From contig JAUWBH010000127.1 of NCBI GenBank assembly GCA_030605085.1, forward strand, positions 1-17,716: DNA of 17,716 nt. The letters are read 5' to 3'. Made by a program: the position numbers and the translations under genes. This document shows, piece by piece, positions 1 to 7,332 of the stretch. Each line of letters starts with the position of its first letter. Position 1 is the first letter of the stretch. This stretch comes from Promethearchaeota archaeon. GTDB taxonomy: Archaea; Asgardarchaeota; Lokiarchaeia; Sigynarchaeales; SOKP01. The notes beneath the pieces were generated by a model, which did not search any database, was not told where the DNA came from, and worked only from the letters and a program-made list of their open reading frames with translations.

Positions 1-137
1 TCTTTTTCCCAATATTCTTGATCTTCAGCGTAAAAATTACACTTATGGCAAACAGCATTAATTAATTGTCTATTTAAGGGGCTAATATCTGCCTCCGTTC
101 TTAATATAGTATGTTTTTTTGCTTTTTTTTTATCCAA
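1..137 (-). CDS. Partial protein with a CxxC pair, N-terminal 45 residues only
   Basis: An open minus-strand frame runs off the left edge. It begins at a TTG (135-137) behind AGAGGT, seven bases upstream, a fair ribosome binding site. The translation starts LDKKKAKKHTILRTEADISP and continues with a CHKC pair near residues 32-35 and a tail rich in acidic and aromatic residues, so a small zinc-binding fold is possible. It lies 39 bases downstream of the radical SAM stop codon on the same strand, so it is probably in one transcript with the maturase and could be a further member of the peptide-modification locus. I do not recognise the family, and most of the protein lies outside the window. Confidence 0.55.
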   Translation of the reverse strand, partial: MDKKKAKKHTILRTEADISPLNRQLINAVCHKCNFYAEDQEYWEK

Positions 138-176
138 GCCTTATACCTCTTTTATGATTATTTTTTTAAATTTACT

Positions 177-1439
177 TTATTTATTTAACTTTCCAAATTG
201 ATAACATTTATACGAATCCATTTCATAAATATCTCCCGTGGCTTGAAGTGCCCTATACCTACATCCACCGCGGCACGCTTCGAGAAATTCACAGTTTAAT
301 TCAGCACACTTCAATTCCGTAATTTTCCAATTCAAATTTTTCTGAATCGATTCCCAACTTTTCTTTAATCCTAATTCAAATACATTACCAACATTTTCAT
401 CGTAAAAAAAACCGCATTTGGTAACAATTCCTAATACATCAATGGCCATAATATGAGGACCACACGCAAATACATGGCTTTCTGATTCGTAAATATCTCC
501 CCATCCAAAATCTTTCAATATCTGGCCACCCTCTTCCGCTGAAATTCCATATGTATTTATAATAGATCCAGAAACAAGATTATCTAGTGTAGGGATATCT
601 ACAGCCCATTTCACTATTGGTCCCAACGATTTGATTAATTTAAGAAGATCGTCGAATTCGTTTAAATTTTGCTTATGAACCATCGTGTTGATAGATACTT
701 TAATGTTTTCTTTCAGTAATAATTTAATGCCGTCAATTGAATCTTTAAAACAATTTGCGTTTCTAAAGGCGTTATGAGAACTTTCCAGTCCATCGATGCT
801 AACAAAAACTTCAAAATGGTTTTGTTTTAATAAATTTTGTTTATCTTTTTTTTCCTTAATTAATACACCATTTGAGAGCATAACTTTTTGTAGAGGAATA
901 TCTTTAAGAAAAATTAACAACTCCTTTAAATCTGAATATAAGAAAGGTTCTCCCCCGGTTAAAATCAATTTAATCCCTTGTAAGTCGTAAAAATCCTTTA
1001 TAATATCTTTCAATTTTTTAAGCGGAAAATCCACGGGATTCTTGTTAGTTATATAACAATGCCTGCATGTTAGATTGCATTTTTCGGTAACATTAATCAT
1101 TAAATTCTTTAAAAAGGGTTTTTCAAAAGGATTTTTTTCAGTTAAATTCAAATGGTCGAGATAAAGAATGGGCTTGTCTGTAATTTTTTGAGGGCTTGAT
1201 TCTATTATGCTTAATTCGTGAAAATCATTTAATGCACCACTAACCTCTTGTTTTTTGTTTTCTGGAAATTTCTTTATAATATCTTTATTGGAAGTTATAC
1301 CATCAACTAGCTTTAAAACAGAGTAAGCTTCGTCGTCGATTATGTAAGATTCGTCGTTTTTAAAATCGTAAATATTTATTTCCTCGTACCTTCTCAAAAC
1401 AATGTGTTTAGGGACATAGGAAAAAAAATTAGGATTCAT
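177..1439 (-). CDS. Radical SAM/SPASM peptide maturase with N-terminal PqqD-like domain
   Basis: 420 residues. Residues about 10-80 look like a PqqD-type RiPP recognition element (VLRRYEE..., IDDEAYSVLKLVDG). The radical SAM core follows with CNLTCRHC (Cys121, 125, 128), which binds the [4Fe-4S] cluster that cleaves S-adenosylmethionine, and the GGEP motif after it. The C-terminus is a SPASM domain: Cys326, Cys342, then Cys378, 383, 389, 393 and Cys412, close to the seven-Cys pattern that holds two auxiliary clusters. Enzymes built this way install thioether or C-C crosslinks in ribosomal peptides; a fused PqqD domain usually binds the peptide leader. A Cys-rich peptide gene lies 476 bases upstream on the same strand and is the obvious substrate candidate (inference). 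The start is the ATG at 1437-1439, without a clear Shine-Dalgarno. The exact chemistry cannot be read from the sequence. Confidence 0.88.
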   Translation of the reverse strand: MNPNFFSYVPKHIVLRRYEEINIYDFKNDESYIIDDEAYSVLKLVDGITSNKDIIKKFPENKKQEVSGALNDFHELSIIESSPQKITDKPILYLDHLNLTEKNPFEKPFLKNLMINVTEKCNLTCRHCYITNKNPVDFPLKKLKDIIKDFYDLQGIKLILTGGEPFLYSDLKELLIFLKDIPLQKVMLSNGVLIKEKKDKQNLLKQNHFEVFVSIDGLESSHNAFRNANCFKDSIDGIKLLLKENIKVSINTMVHKQNLNEFDDLLKLIKSLGPIVKWAVDIPTLDNLVSGSIINTYGISAEEGGQILKDFGWGDIYESESHVFACGPHIMAIDVLGIVTKCGFFYDENVGNVFELGLKKSWESIQKNLNWKITELKCAELNCEFLEACRGGCRYRALQATGDIYEMDSYKCYQFGKLNK

Positions 1440-1510
1440 TGATTAATTAAAATTACATCGGCATAAAAATATTAAGATAATAAATTAAAAGAATAGTTAG
1501 ACGATTTATT

Positions 1511-1552
1511 TGCGATTATTCAACAATATAATCGCATATATATATATGCGAT
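1511..1552. repeat. Nested inverted repeats built on TGCGAT
   Basis: A perfect 22-bp palindrome lies at 1531-1552 (half-site ATCGCATATAT). It overlaps a second inverted repeat, TGCGATTAT at 1511-1519 and ATAATCGCA at 1528-1536, with an 8-nt loop. Thus TGCGAT or its complement occurs three times in 42 bases. The cluster lies 72-113 bases upstream of the maturase start codon, so it could be an operator for that gene. A cruciform or a scar of rearrangement are alternatives. Confidence 0.5.
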
Positions 1553-1558
1553 ACGCGA

Positions 1559-1757
1559 CTGCTCCATTCGAATTTATCTTTTCCCTTATTACTAGAATTG
1601 ACAGAAATAGGTGATCCGAACACTAAAAATGTTATTAAAGAAGAGATTGCCATGAGATATGAAAGCGGTTACCCCTCTGTTATTTGAATTTTTGGAAAAG
1701 GAGGAATATTTAGATTATCTTTCTAAAGAGGAATTGGATTCTCTAGATAGAGCTTAA
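1559..1757 (+). pseudogene. Frameshifted remnant of a helical-module protein
   Basis: Two plus-strand frames join into one sensible sequence. Frame one (1559-1684) reads ...PLLLELTEIGDPNTKNVIKE and ends with GYPSVI before TGA at 1685. The other frame continues from 1686 as EFLEKEEYLDYLSKEELDSL and stops at 1755-1757. Removing a single T at 1683-1685 makes the reading continuous. I see no clean start upstream. The GDP..K.V.KEEI..R..SGYPSV pattern recalls a short helical module that I associate with large repeat proteins of Lokiarchaeia; that match is from memory and uncertain. A 32-codon ATG frame (1659-1757) also exists but is better explained as the second half of this broken gene. Confidence 0.5.
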
Positions 1758-1915
1758 TAAGAGAAAAAAAAATGATATTTAAAAAAAGATAAATAAGTGT
1801 TAAAAAAAATTGATAATCTTTTTTCAAAAATGATTAGGAGAATAATGATAACAATCATATATTTGTTATTAGAGAAGTAAATTAAAAAAAAAGGAATTTA
1901 AAAAATCTTGGATAC

Positions 1916-2104
1916 CTAACAGTCTCCTCCGCACTTACAGGAAGCAGTAATACAATCTCCGCCGCAATCACCGCCGTAGAGATGTTCTCATCGACTTTTG
2001 CAGCTGGCGGAAACACAGTCTCCTCCACATTCGTCATTCCAGTATAAATTACTGAAATTTTTACAGGCAAAGGAGTCAATTTTTTCTTTTTTTACGATTT
2101 TCAT
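1916..2104 (-). CDS. Cys-rich RiPP precursor candidate with CGGDC repeats and an in-frame TGA
   Basis: From ATG at 2102-2104 the minus strand reads MKIVKKEKIDSFACKNFSNL, then YWNDE and a Cys-rich part with CGGDCVSASCK, an in-frame TGA at 1988-1990 (codon 39), and EHLYGGDCGGDCITASCK followed by CGGDC and TAG at 1916-1918. The unit CGGDC(V/I)(S/T)ASCK occurs on both sides of the TGA in the same frame, so the two halves belong together. Charged, Lys-rich leader followed by Cys/Gly/Asp-rich core is the layout of a radical SAM-modified peptide. The nearby maturase has a leader-binding PqqD domain. Cys spaced two residues from Asp suggests thioether chemistry (inference). A TATA-like TTTAAATA lies about 50 bases upstream. 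The TGA could be a nonsense mutation, a real stop giving a 38-residue peptide, or selenocysteine. No GC-rich SECIS-like hairpin is visible downstream, so I favour mutation or a shorter product. Confidence 0.6.
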
Positions 2105-2444
2105 TTTTATCAGTTTTTATTGAGTTGTTATAATAGTTATCACGTTAACATTATTTAAACTATACGCTTATACTTCTATGATATGAAAATTTTTTAATCC
2201 AATATGATAATTGAGCTAAAATTTTTGACCAATTTTCGATATGAAAAACTTCTGTAAAAGTATGAAGATGGCTTAATTCACTTTTTTGTTAAAAAAATGT
2301 GATAACAATAATTAGGAAATTAATTCTGTTCTAAAATTATAAAAGCTTTAAATGAATTCGTTAATTTTAAACAAATTAAAGTTTTAAGTTTTTAAAAAGT
2401 GTAATTTAATATCCAAAATTAGTTTAAGTAATGGTGCGAATAAA
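2105..2444. other. Divergent AT-rich intergenic region
   Basis: This 340-base stretch separates the peptide gene (minus) from the acyl-CoA synthetase (plus). It holds the TATA-like element at 2152-2159 that would serve the peptide gene. Several TTTAAA-type elements at 2340-2400 could serve the synthetase. An ATG at 2431 is out of frame with the synthetase. I see no convincing gene or RNA here. Confidence 0.5.
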
Positions 2445-4130
2445 ATGGAACTCCCAGATTATATAAAAAACCGATATTGGAAGGATTATTTACCACCTGG
2501 CATGACTTTAGAAATTGATATCCCTGAAGACAAGTCCTTAGTGGATATATTCGAAAAAGGTGTTGAGAATTATCGCGATAAAGTTTCTGTAGTATATGGC
2601 GAAAAGGAATTTACCTATCGACAGATGAATGACCTAACTATAAGATTTGCCAATGCCCTTTTAAAATTAGGCGTGAAAAAAGGTGATGTGGTGGCTATAT
2701 GGCTACCCAATTGCCCGCAATTTAGTATTTGTTATTTTGCGTCATTGAGTCTCGGAGCAACCTTGACTGCCATAAGTCCATTATATGTAGCAAGAGAACT
2801 GAATTATCAAGTAAATGACTCTGGAGCTAAATTCTTGATAATAATTGATAGGTTCATCAAACAATATAATAGAGTAAAAGACGAAATGCCTTTGGAAAAG
2901 GTTATTATCGTTAATGTTGAGGGAAAAACGCCTGATGTTCCTGAAACTGATAAAATTATCCATTTTGATACTTTAATGGCTCAAAATCCCGAACCTGCTC
3001 CAATTCCCAAGGTTGAAATTAACCCCAAGGAAGACATTGCAGTTATTCAATATACAGGCGGAACCACAGGACTCCCAAAAGGTGCCTGCTTATCTCACTA
3101 TAATGTAGTATCAAATATTTTACAAATTAAGCAAATCTCGGATTATATGAAAGAGAATTATCTTAAAGAAGACGTAAAAGCTCTTTCTGTACTCCCTTGG
3201 TATCATATTTATGGTCAAACATGTGAGCTTGCTATAGCACCCATAATTGGCTCGAAAGGCTACATCCTACCGACCTTTGATCTTGGAAGAATCTTCGAAA
3301 TAATGAAAAAATATAAACCAAATACGATGCTCGGTGTACCTACTATGTTTATTAATCTTTTAAATTCACCATTAGGCAAAGATATAGATTTTTCTTGTTT
3401 GAAATATGTTAATGTAGGAGCAAGTGCTATGCCGATTGAAATGGCTAAAGAATGGGAGAAAAGAACAGGATTTGCGATAGGCGAAGGATATGGCCTTAGC
3501 GAGACCAGTCCGGGCGTAACTAATTCTCCGCCTTGGGCAAAAAAAAAACTTGGCAGCTGTGGTCATCCAGATGCTAACACCTTGGTGGGGATTATTAACG
3601 AAAACTTAGAGTTCTTACCTATCGGAGAAGCTGGTGAATTAGTTGTATCAGGACCTCAAGTTATGATAGGATATCATAACAGACCAGAAGAAAACAAAAA
3701 AGTTTTTTTCGAAGCAGGAGGCTATAGATGGTTAAGAACTGGAGACTTTGCGAGACTTGATGAAGAAGGGTATATTTTTATACTAGATCGTATAAAGGAT
3801 CTAATTAAATACAAGGGTCACAGTGTATATCCTAGAGAAATTGAGGAAATATTATATGAACATCCCGCTGTTCAAGAATGTAACGTAATAGGTGTGAAAG
3901 ATCCTATTAAAAGTGAAGACATTAAGGCATATGTCATCCTTAAACCAGAATACAGAGGAAAGATCACCGAAAAAGAGATAATAGACTGGTCAAAGGAAAA
4001 TTTAGCAGCTTACAAATATCCAAGAATTGTGGAATTTGTTCGTACTCTTCCAAAAAGTGCCATCGGAAAAGTACTAAGGCGAACTCTTAGAGAAAAAGAG
4101 GCTAAAAGAGCGGCTAAAAAGAGTAAATAA
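2445..4130 (+). CDS. Acyl-CoA synthetase (AMP-forming), long-chain fatty acid ligase type
   Basis: 561 residues, normal for the ANL (acyl/aryl-CoA synthetase) superfamily. It activates a carboxylic acid with ATP to an acyl-adenylate and then to the CoA thioester. The signature P-loop YTGGTTGLPKG is at residues 203-213, GYGLSET at 348-354, TGD at 432-434, DRIKD at 448-452, and the catalytic lysine in SAIGK is Lys542. All core motifs are intact. The substrate is likely a medium or long fatty acid by resemblance to FadD-like enzymes, but chain length cannot be read. The last 15 residues are a Lys/Arg-rich tail. The start at 2445 follows a weak GGTG; the upstream ATG at 2431 is out of frame. It stands alone, and its 3' end converges on the GTPase gene across an 86-bp T- and A-tract region. 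Confidence 0.92.
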   Translation: MELPDYIKNRYWKDYLPPGMTLEIDIPEDKSLVDIFEKGVENYRDKVSVVYGEKEFTYRQMNDLTIRFANALLKLGVKKGDVVAIWLPNCPQFSICYFASLSLGATLTAISPLYVARELNYQVNDSGAKFLIIIDRFIKQYNRVKDEMPLEKVIIVNVEGKTPDVPETDKIIHFDTLMAQNPEPAPIPKVEINPKEDIAVIQYTGGTTGLPKGACLSHYNVVSNILQIKQISDYMKENYLKEDVKALSVLPWYHIYGQTCELAIAPIIGSKGYILPTFDLGRIFEIMKKYKPNTMLGVPTMFINLLNSPLGKDIDFSCLKYVNVGASAMPIEMAKEWEKRTGFAIGEGYGLSETSPGVTNSPPWAKKKLGSCGHPDANTLVGIINENLEFLPIGEAGELVVSGPQVMIGYHNRPEENKKVFFEAGGYRWLRTGDFARLDEEGYIFILDRIKDLIKYKGHSVYPREIEEILYEHPAVQECNVIGVKDPIKSEDIKAYVILKPEYRGKITEKEIIDWSKENLAAYKYPRIVEFVRTLPKSAIGKVLRRTLREKEAKRAAKKSK

Positions 4131-4216
4131 AAACAATAACAAAGGTATAATTTTTTTATGCTCATTTTTTATTTTAATAAAAGCTCAAAAAATAGTGTAC
4201 ATCGCAAAATTTTTTG
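4131..4216. terminator. Convergent intergenic region with T-runs on both strands
   Basis: Plus-strand runs of six to seven T (around 4151-4171) follow the synthetase stop, and A-runs around 4188-4208 give T-runs on the minus strand after the GTPase stop. TTTTATT/AATAAAA around 4170-4183 can form a weak hairpin. Archaeal termination often relies on oligo-T, so a bidirectional terminator is plausible. Confidence 0.45.
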
Positions 4217-4747
4217 CTAGATTTTGCCAAGATAGATTTCTGCCACTGTATGAGTTAGATCCTGTTTGAAATCGTCGAATCCTACTCCCGTTACGGCAGA
4301 TAGTTCGAAATAGTTCAGTTGATTTACTTCCGCAAATTTTAAGGCTTCTCCTACTCCAACAGAACGAATATTTAAATCAATTTTATTTCCTATAAGATAT
4401 ATTTTTGCTACTCTTTCTTTAGGGATAATTGATAACCATGATTTAATATTTTTGAAAGTGTGATACATATCGACCGAAAATATTAAAATGACTACTGTAG
4501 CGGCATGGAAGAAATCTTCTTGGAAGTCCCTAAATTGCTCTTGCCCTCCAAGATCCCAGATTTGGCAATCTATAACGTTATTATTAATTTTCATACTATG
4601 AAAATCAACTCCGGGAGTCATTTTAAGGTTTTCCTCTTTATTGAACCTACCCGTAAGTCTTTTTCCGATTGCGGTTTTACCAACACCGCCGTCCCCGCAG
4701 ATTACGATTTTAAACGCGCTTTTTCGGATGTATTCGCTTAATTTCAT
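4217..4747 (-). CDS. Ras-superfamily small GTPase (Rab/Arl-like, Asgard type)
   Basis: 176 residues covering exactly one G domain. G1 is GDGGVGKT (18-25); a switch I threonine lies in MTPGVDFHS (Thr44); G3 is WDLGGQE (64-70) with the catalytic Gln69; G4 is NKID (121-124); G5 is SAV (150-152). All nucleotide-binding motifs are intact, so it should bind and hydrolyse GTP. There is no N-terminal myristoylation glycine and no C-terminal CaaX or double-Cys motif, so membrane attachment by a lipid is not evident. Such GTPases are expanded in Asgard archaea, and their cellular roles are mostly unknown. The start ATG (4745-4747) has GGAG seven bases upstream. It is monocistronic and diverges from trmY. 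Confidence 0.93.
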   Translation of the reverse strand: MKLSEYIRKSAFKIVICGDGGVGKTAIGKRLTGRFNKEENLKMTPGVDFHSMKINNNVIDCQIWDLGGQEQFRDFQEDFFHAATVVILIFSVDMYHTFKNIKSWLSIIPKERVAKIYLIGNKIDLNIRSVGVGEALKFAEVNQLNYFELSAVTGVGFDDFKQDLTHTVAEIYLGKI

Positions 4748-4936
4748 GACATTTCTCCATGGAGTGAACGCTTTTCTTATTTTGCAAGGTGGTAGTAAAA
4801 ATCTTCTTAAAAGTAATTACTCCTCTAATAAAATAAAATTCTTATACCTTTTTTATGTTTCTATCTTATTTTAAAATATAATACGTCATTAATTTATTCT
4901 TATTTATTTCAATTTTAATCAAAATTTATTCGTTTA

Positions 4937-5557
4937 ATGATAACAATTATGAAAAAAGATGATTCTATTTCTTTTTTTATTGAATCCGCAACTGTAGATA
5001 TAAGCAAGTACAACATTAAAGATATTCCAGGATCATCTGGGAGATTAGATATAATTTCAAGATGTATTTTGTCAGCATTATTAAGTAAAGATAGTTTTGA
5101 AAAGAATATTCAGATATGGGTATTTTTAGTCAGATATGGAACATTTTTATTTAATTCGGAGGAACTAGAATACAAAACTTTTCCTAAAAATGAAATATCA
5201 CTCACAGATAGTTTTGTCAAATTAATCCAAAAAAGGAATTCAAAAGATAAACTTGAAGATAATCCACTAAGTCAAGTAAAAATTTTAGAAATAAATATAA
5301 TTGAAGCTTTAACACAATTCATAGAATTAAAATACAGCGTTTTCGTTTTAAGTGAAAGTGGTAAAAACTTTTTAGATCATATTGACGAGATTCGTTCAAA
5401 AAAGAATAAAATATTCGTTATCGGAAACCAAAGCGGAGAAATTGTTGATTCAAAGGAATTGTTTGCAATGAATCTTCCAACTTTTAGTTTAAGTAATAAA
5501 TCTTATTTAGCTTCTTCAGTTATTAGATTAATAAAATTACACTTATCCTTTTTATAG
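4937..5557 (+). CDS. trmY: TrmY: tRNA pseudouridine(54) N1-methyltransferase
   Basis: 206 residues. The N-terminal IKDIPGSSGRLDIISRC and the C-terminal IFVIGNQSGEIVD with SLSNKSYLASSVIRL correspond to the characteristic TrmY segments (LPG-S-GRLD..CRC and the V-GD-H-G SAM-binding knot loop of the SPOUT fold). The family methylates pseudouridine 54 in the T-loop of archaeal tRNA using S-adenosylmethionine. The knot loop has GNQ where many relatives have GDH, a modest departure. The start may be ATG 4937 or ATG 4949 (MKKDDSI...); relatives begin close to the second. The CDP-alcohol phosphotransferase follows after 44 bases and may share the transcript, without an obvious functional link. Confidence 0.82.
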   Translation: MITIMKKDDSISFFIESATVDISKYNIKDIPGSSGRLDIISRCILSALLSKDSFEKNIQIWVFLVRYGTFLFNSEELEYKTFPKNEISLTDSFVKLIQKRNSKDKLEDNPLSQVKILEINIIEALTQFIELKYSVFVLSESGKNFLDHIDEIRSKKNKIFVIGNQSGEIVDSKELFAMNLPTFSLSNKSYLASSVIRLIKLHLSFL

Positions 5558-5601
5558 TAACAAATTTTTTATTTTGTAGAAATTTTAAATTTCTAAAGGC
5601 A

Positions 5602-6282
5602 TTGAACGAATTAGAGAATAACAATATAAAAAGAACTCGACAAAGAGAGCTTTTACAAAAATTTATCGATCGTCCAGTAGAATTTTTGATTAGACGCAAT
5701 ATTTCTCCAAATTTACTTTCCTATTTAGGATTTATATGCTCATTGGCTGCAGCATTTCTAATAGTAATTGGTATGGTTCATTATCCTTTTTGGATTTCTT
5801 GGCCTGTTCCTTTTTTAATTTTCTGGTCTGGAACATTCGACATCTTTGATGGAGAGGTTGCTAGAAGGGCCAGTGAGGAATCCAAAGCAGGGGCTTACCT
5901 TGACTCAAATTTAGATAGACTTTCCGATATTGTTATTATTTTGGGACTAATTTATGGGGGATTAGTGGATTTTTTACTGGGTTTCATCGTAATGTTTCTA
6001 ATAATTATGATTTCTTATACACGATCACGAGCAGAAAACGAGGGTATTAATATGGAAGGTGTGGGAATAATGGAAAGAGCCGAAAGATTAATTATTTTTA
6101 TTGTTGCTATTAGCATAGAAACTTATGTCTATTTCTTAACAGGTCTTATAACAGGGACTCCATGGCCATGGTTTTTCCCAATTTTTATGTATGCTTTTGC
6201 CCTTAGTCTTGCTATCACTTTAGTCCAAAGAGTAATATTTACTTTTAAAAACTTAAGGAAATTAGAAGCTGAGGCAAAGTGA
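5602..6282 (+). CDS. CDP-alcohol phosphatidyltransferase (archaeal polar-lipid head-group synthase)
   Basis: 226 residues, an integral membrane enzyme with about six hydrophobic segments. The full family signature is present: Asp83-Gly84, Ala87-Arg88, Gly97, Asp101 and Asp105 (DG..AR........G...D...D), the metal-binding and catalytic residues that move a CDP-linked lipid onto an alcohol. In archaea this family includes archaetidylinositol phosphate, archaetidylserine and archaetidylglycerol phosphate synthases; the alcohol acceptor cannot be decided here, though the short N-terminus with RRNISPNLLSYLG resembles the inositol-phosphate type. The start is TTG at 5602, the only sensible start, with AAAGG just upstream at unusually short spacing. 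It probably forms an operon with trmY. Confidence 0.88.
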   Translation: MNELENNNIKRTRQRELLQKFIDRPVEFLIRRNISPNLLSYLGFICSLAAAFLIVIGMVHYPFWISWPVPFLIFWSGTFDIFDGEVARRASEESKAGAYLDSNLDRLSDIVIILGLIYGGLVDFLLGFIVMFLIIMISYTRSRAENEGINMEGVGIMERAERLIIFIVAISIETYVYFLTGLITGTPWPWFFPIFMYAFALSLAITLVQRVIFTFKNLRKLEAEAK

Positions 6283-6400
6283 ATTAATTTACTTAAATTT
6301 TATTTTCAAAAAATAATTCTCAACATCTCTAATTAAATTATTATTACTATAAAATTTTAGTATGTACTAAGCTTTTTAGATCAATTAAACGTAAAAAATG

Positions 6401-7195
6401 CTATAAATTTACCACATTGGCAGAATCATAAAGATAACAAAAATAATATAATGAAGCGGGACCAAAAGCGATGTGATCAGCAAAAATTCCCAGAGTTAAG
6501 GAACTCTGGGAGATTTTATGAGAAAGGACTACGAAAGCATCTTCACCTCCGTCAATTATGATGAAACTTCCAAAAATTTGGTCTCGAGATTTGATTTCGC
6601 AGAGTTCCTTATATTTTATCGATAAATTTCTGAAATTTTTATCTTCTAGAGATTTTTCCTCAACCAATAATTTAATATCTATTACACCTCTCGCTCTGGC
6701 TTTCTTGATATCTTTATAAAAAGCTTCTAAAAATTCAGCATCTATAGAAACTAAATAAATCGAATTTTTTGCAATTTGAATCAAAGAGAGCGCTCTATTA
6801 AGACACATATCGCGACCTCTATGAATATACAACGCAATTTTAATCGGTATATCGTGGCTCTCATATATTGGCGAGAGAGTGTGAATTAATTTATCAGAGT
6901 GACCGTCGAAATTATTGTTAAATTGCTTCTTCGCGATGATCAGAGCCTCGTCAGGTGATTTGGCAAAATATTTGGAAGGTCTCGATTCTTCCTGTTTAAT
7001 AATCCACATTTTATCCTTTTCGAGTTGCGTTAATATGTTATATATTCGAGAATATGGAACTCCTGAAGCCTCTGATAATTCTCTTGCATTCATTGGACCC
7101 TTTGATATAAGGGTTAAATATATTGAAATTTCATAATCCGTAAGACCTATTGCTCTTAAATTTTCCTTCACAGATTCCGGAATTTCGTTTGACAT
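6401..7195 (-). CDS. TrmB-family transcriptional regulator
   Basis: 264 residues from the ATG at 7193-7195 (a TTG eight codons earlier, at 7219, also lies in frame). The N-terminal winged helix reads LRAIGLTDYEISIYLTLISK and then NARELSEASGVPYSRIYNIL, typical of TrmB-like sugar and metabolic regulators. A C-terminal PLD-like half follows (IYLVSIDAEFLEAF, then KARARGVIDIKLLV, and a FGSFIIIDGGEDAFVV strand pair), the usual TrmB effector-domain layout. The later ATG is favoured because a TATA box at 7225-7232 would start transcription near 7200, downstream of the TTG. Four 19-bp tandem repeats lie immediately beyond the TATA box, so autoregulation or nearby cooperative binding is possible. The effector is unknown. 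Confidence 0.87.
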   Translation of the reverse strand: MSNEIPESVKENLRAIGLTDYEISIYLTLISKGPMNARELSEASGVPYSRIYNILTQLEKDKMWIIKQEESRPSKYFAKSPDEALIIAKKQFNNNFDGHSDKLIHTLSPIYESHDIPIKIALYIHRGRDMCLNRALSLIQIAKNSIYLVSIDAEFLEAFYKDIKKARARGVIDIKLLVEEKSLEDKNFRNLSIKYKELCEIKSRDQIFGSFIIIDGGEDAFVVLSHKISQSSLTLGIFADHIAFGPASLYYFCYLYDSANVVNL

Positions 7196-7224
7196 AATAT
7201 TTACTTTTATAAGAGTCAAAAAGG

Positions 7225-7232
7225 TATTTAAA
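7225..7232 (-). promoter_or_regulatory. TATA box of the TrmB-like regulator gene
   Basis: TTTAAATA on the minus strand, within an A/T stretch. Its centre is about 33 bases upstream of the ATG at 7195, so the transcript should begin at or just before that ATG. This decides between the two possible start codons. Confidence 0.55.
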
Positions 7233-7247
7233 ATATATATAGTAATT

Positions 7248-7323
7248 ATTGCATTCCTAATTAATTATTGCATTCCTAATTAATTATTGCATTCCTAATT
7301 AATTATTGCATTCCTAATTAATT
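7248..7323. repeat. Four perfect 19-bp tandem repeats (iteron-like)
   Basis: The unit ATTGCATTCCTAATTAATT is repeated four times without mismatch (7248, 7267, 7286, 7305), with a five-base partial unit before the first copy. The period of 19 is close to two helical turns, so bound proteins would sit on almost the same face. The array lies between the regulator's TATA box and the end of the IS607 TnpA remnant. There are no spacers, so it is not a CRISPR array. Confidence 0.95.
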
Positions 7324-7332
7324 TTTATTTAA

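Noticed and set aside
1882..2079. 65-codon minus-strand frame overlapping the Cys-rich peptide (MTPLPVKISVIYTG...)
   Set aside because: It is the shadow frame of the peptide gene. The neighbouring frame carries the CGGDC repeats, a sensible leader and ATG, so it is the real one.
7195..7219. TTG at 7219 as the start of the TrmB-like regulator
   Set aside because: The TATA box at 7225-7232 is only six bases upstream of this TTG, so transcription would begin after it.
7248..7323. CRISPR array
   Set aside because: Repeats are directly abutting with no spacers and no cas genes are near.
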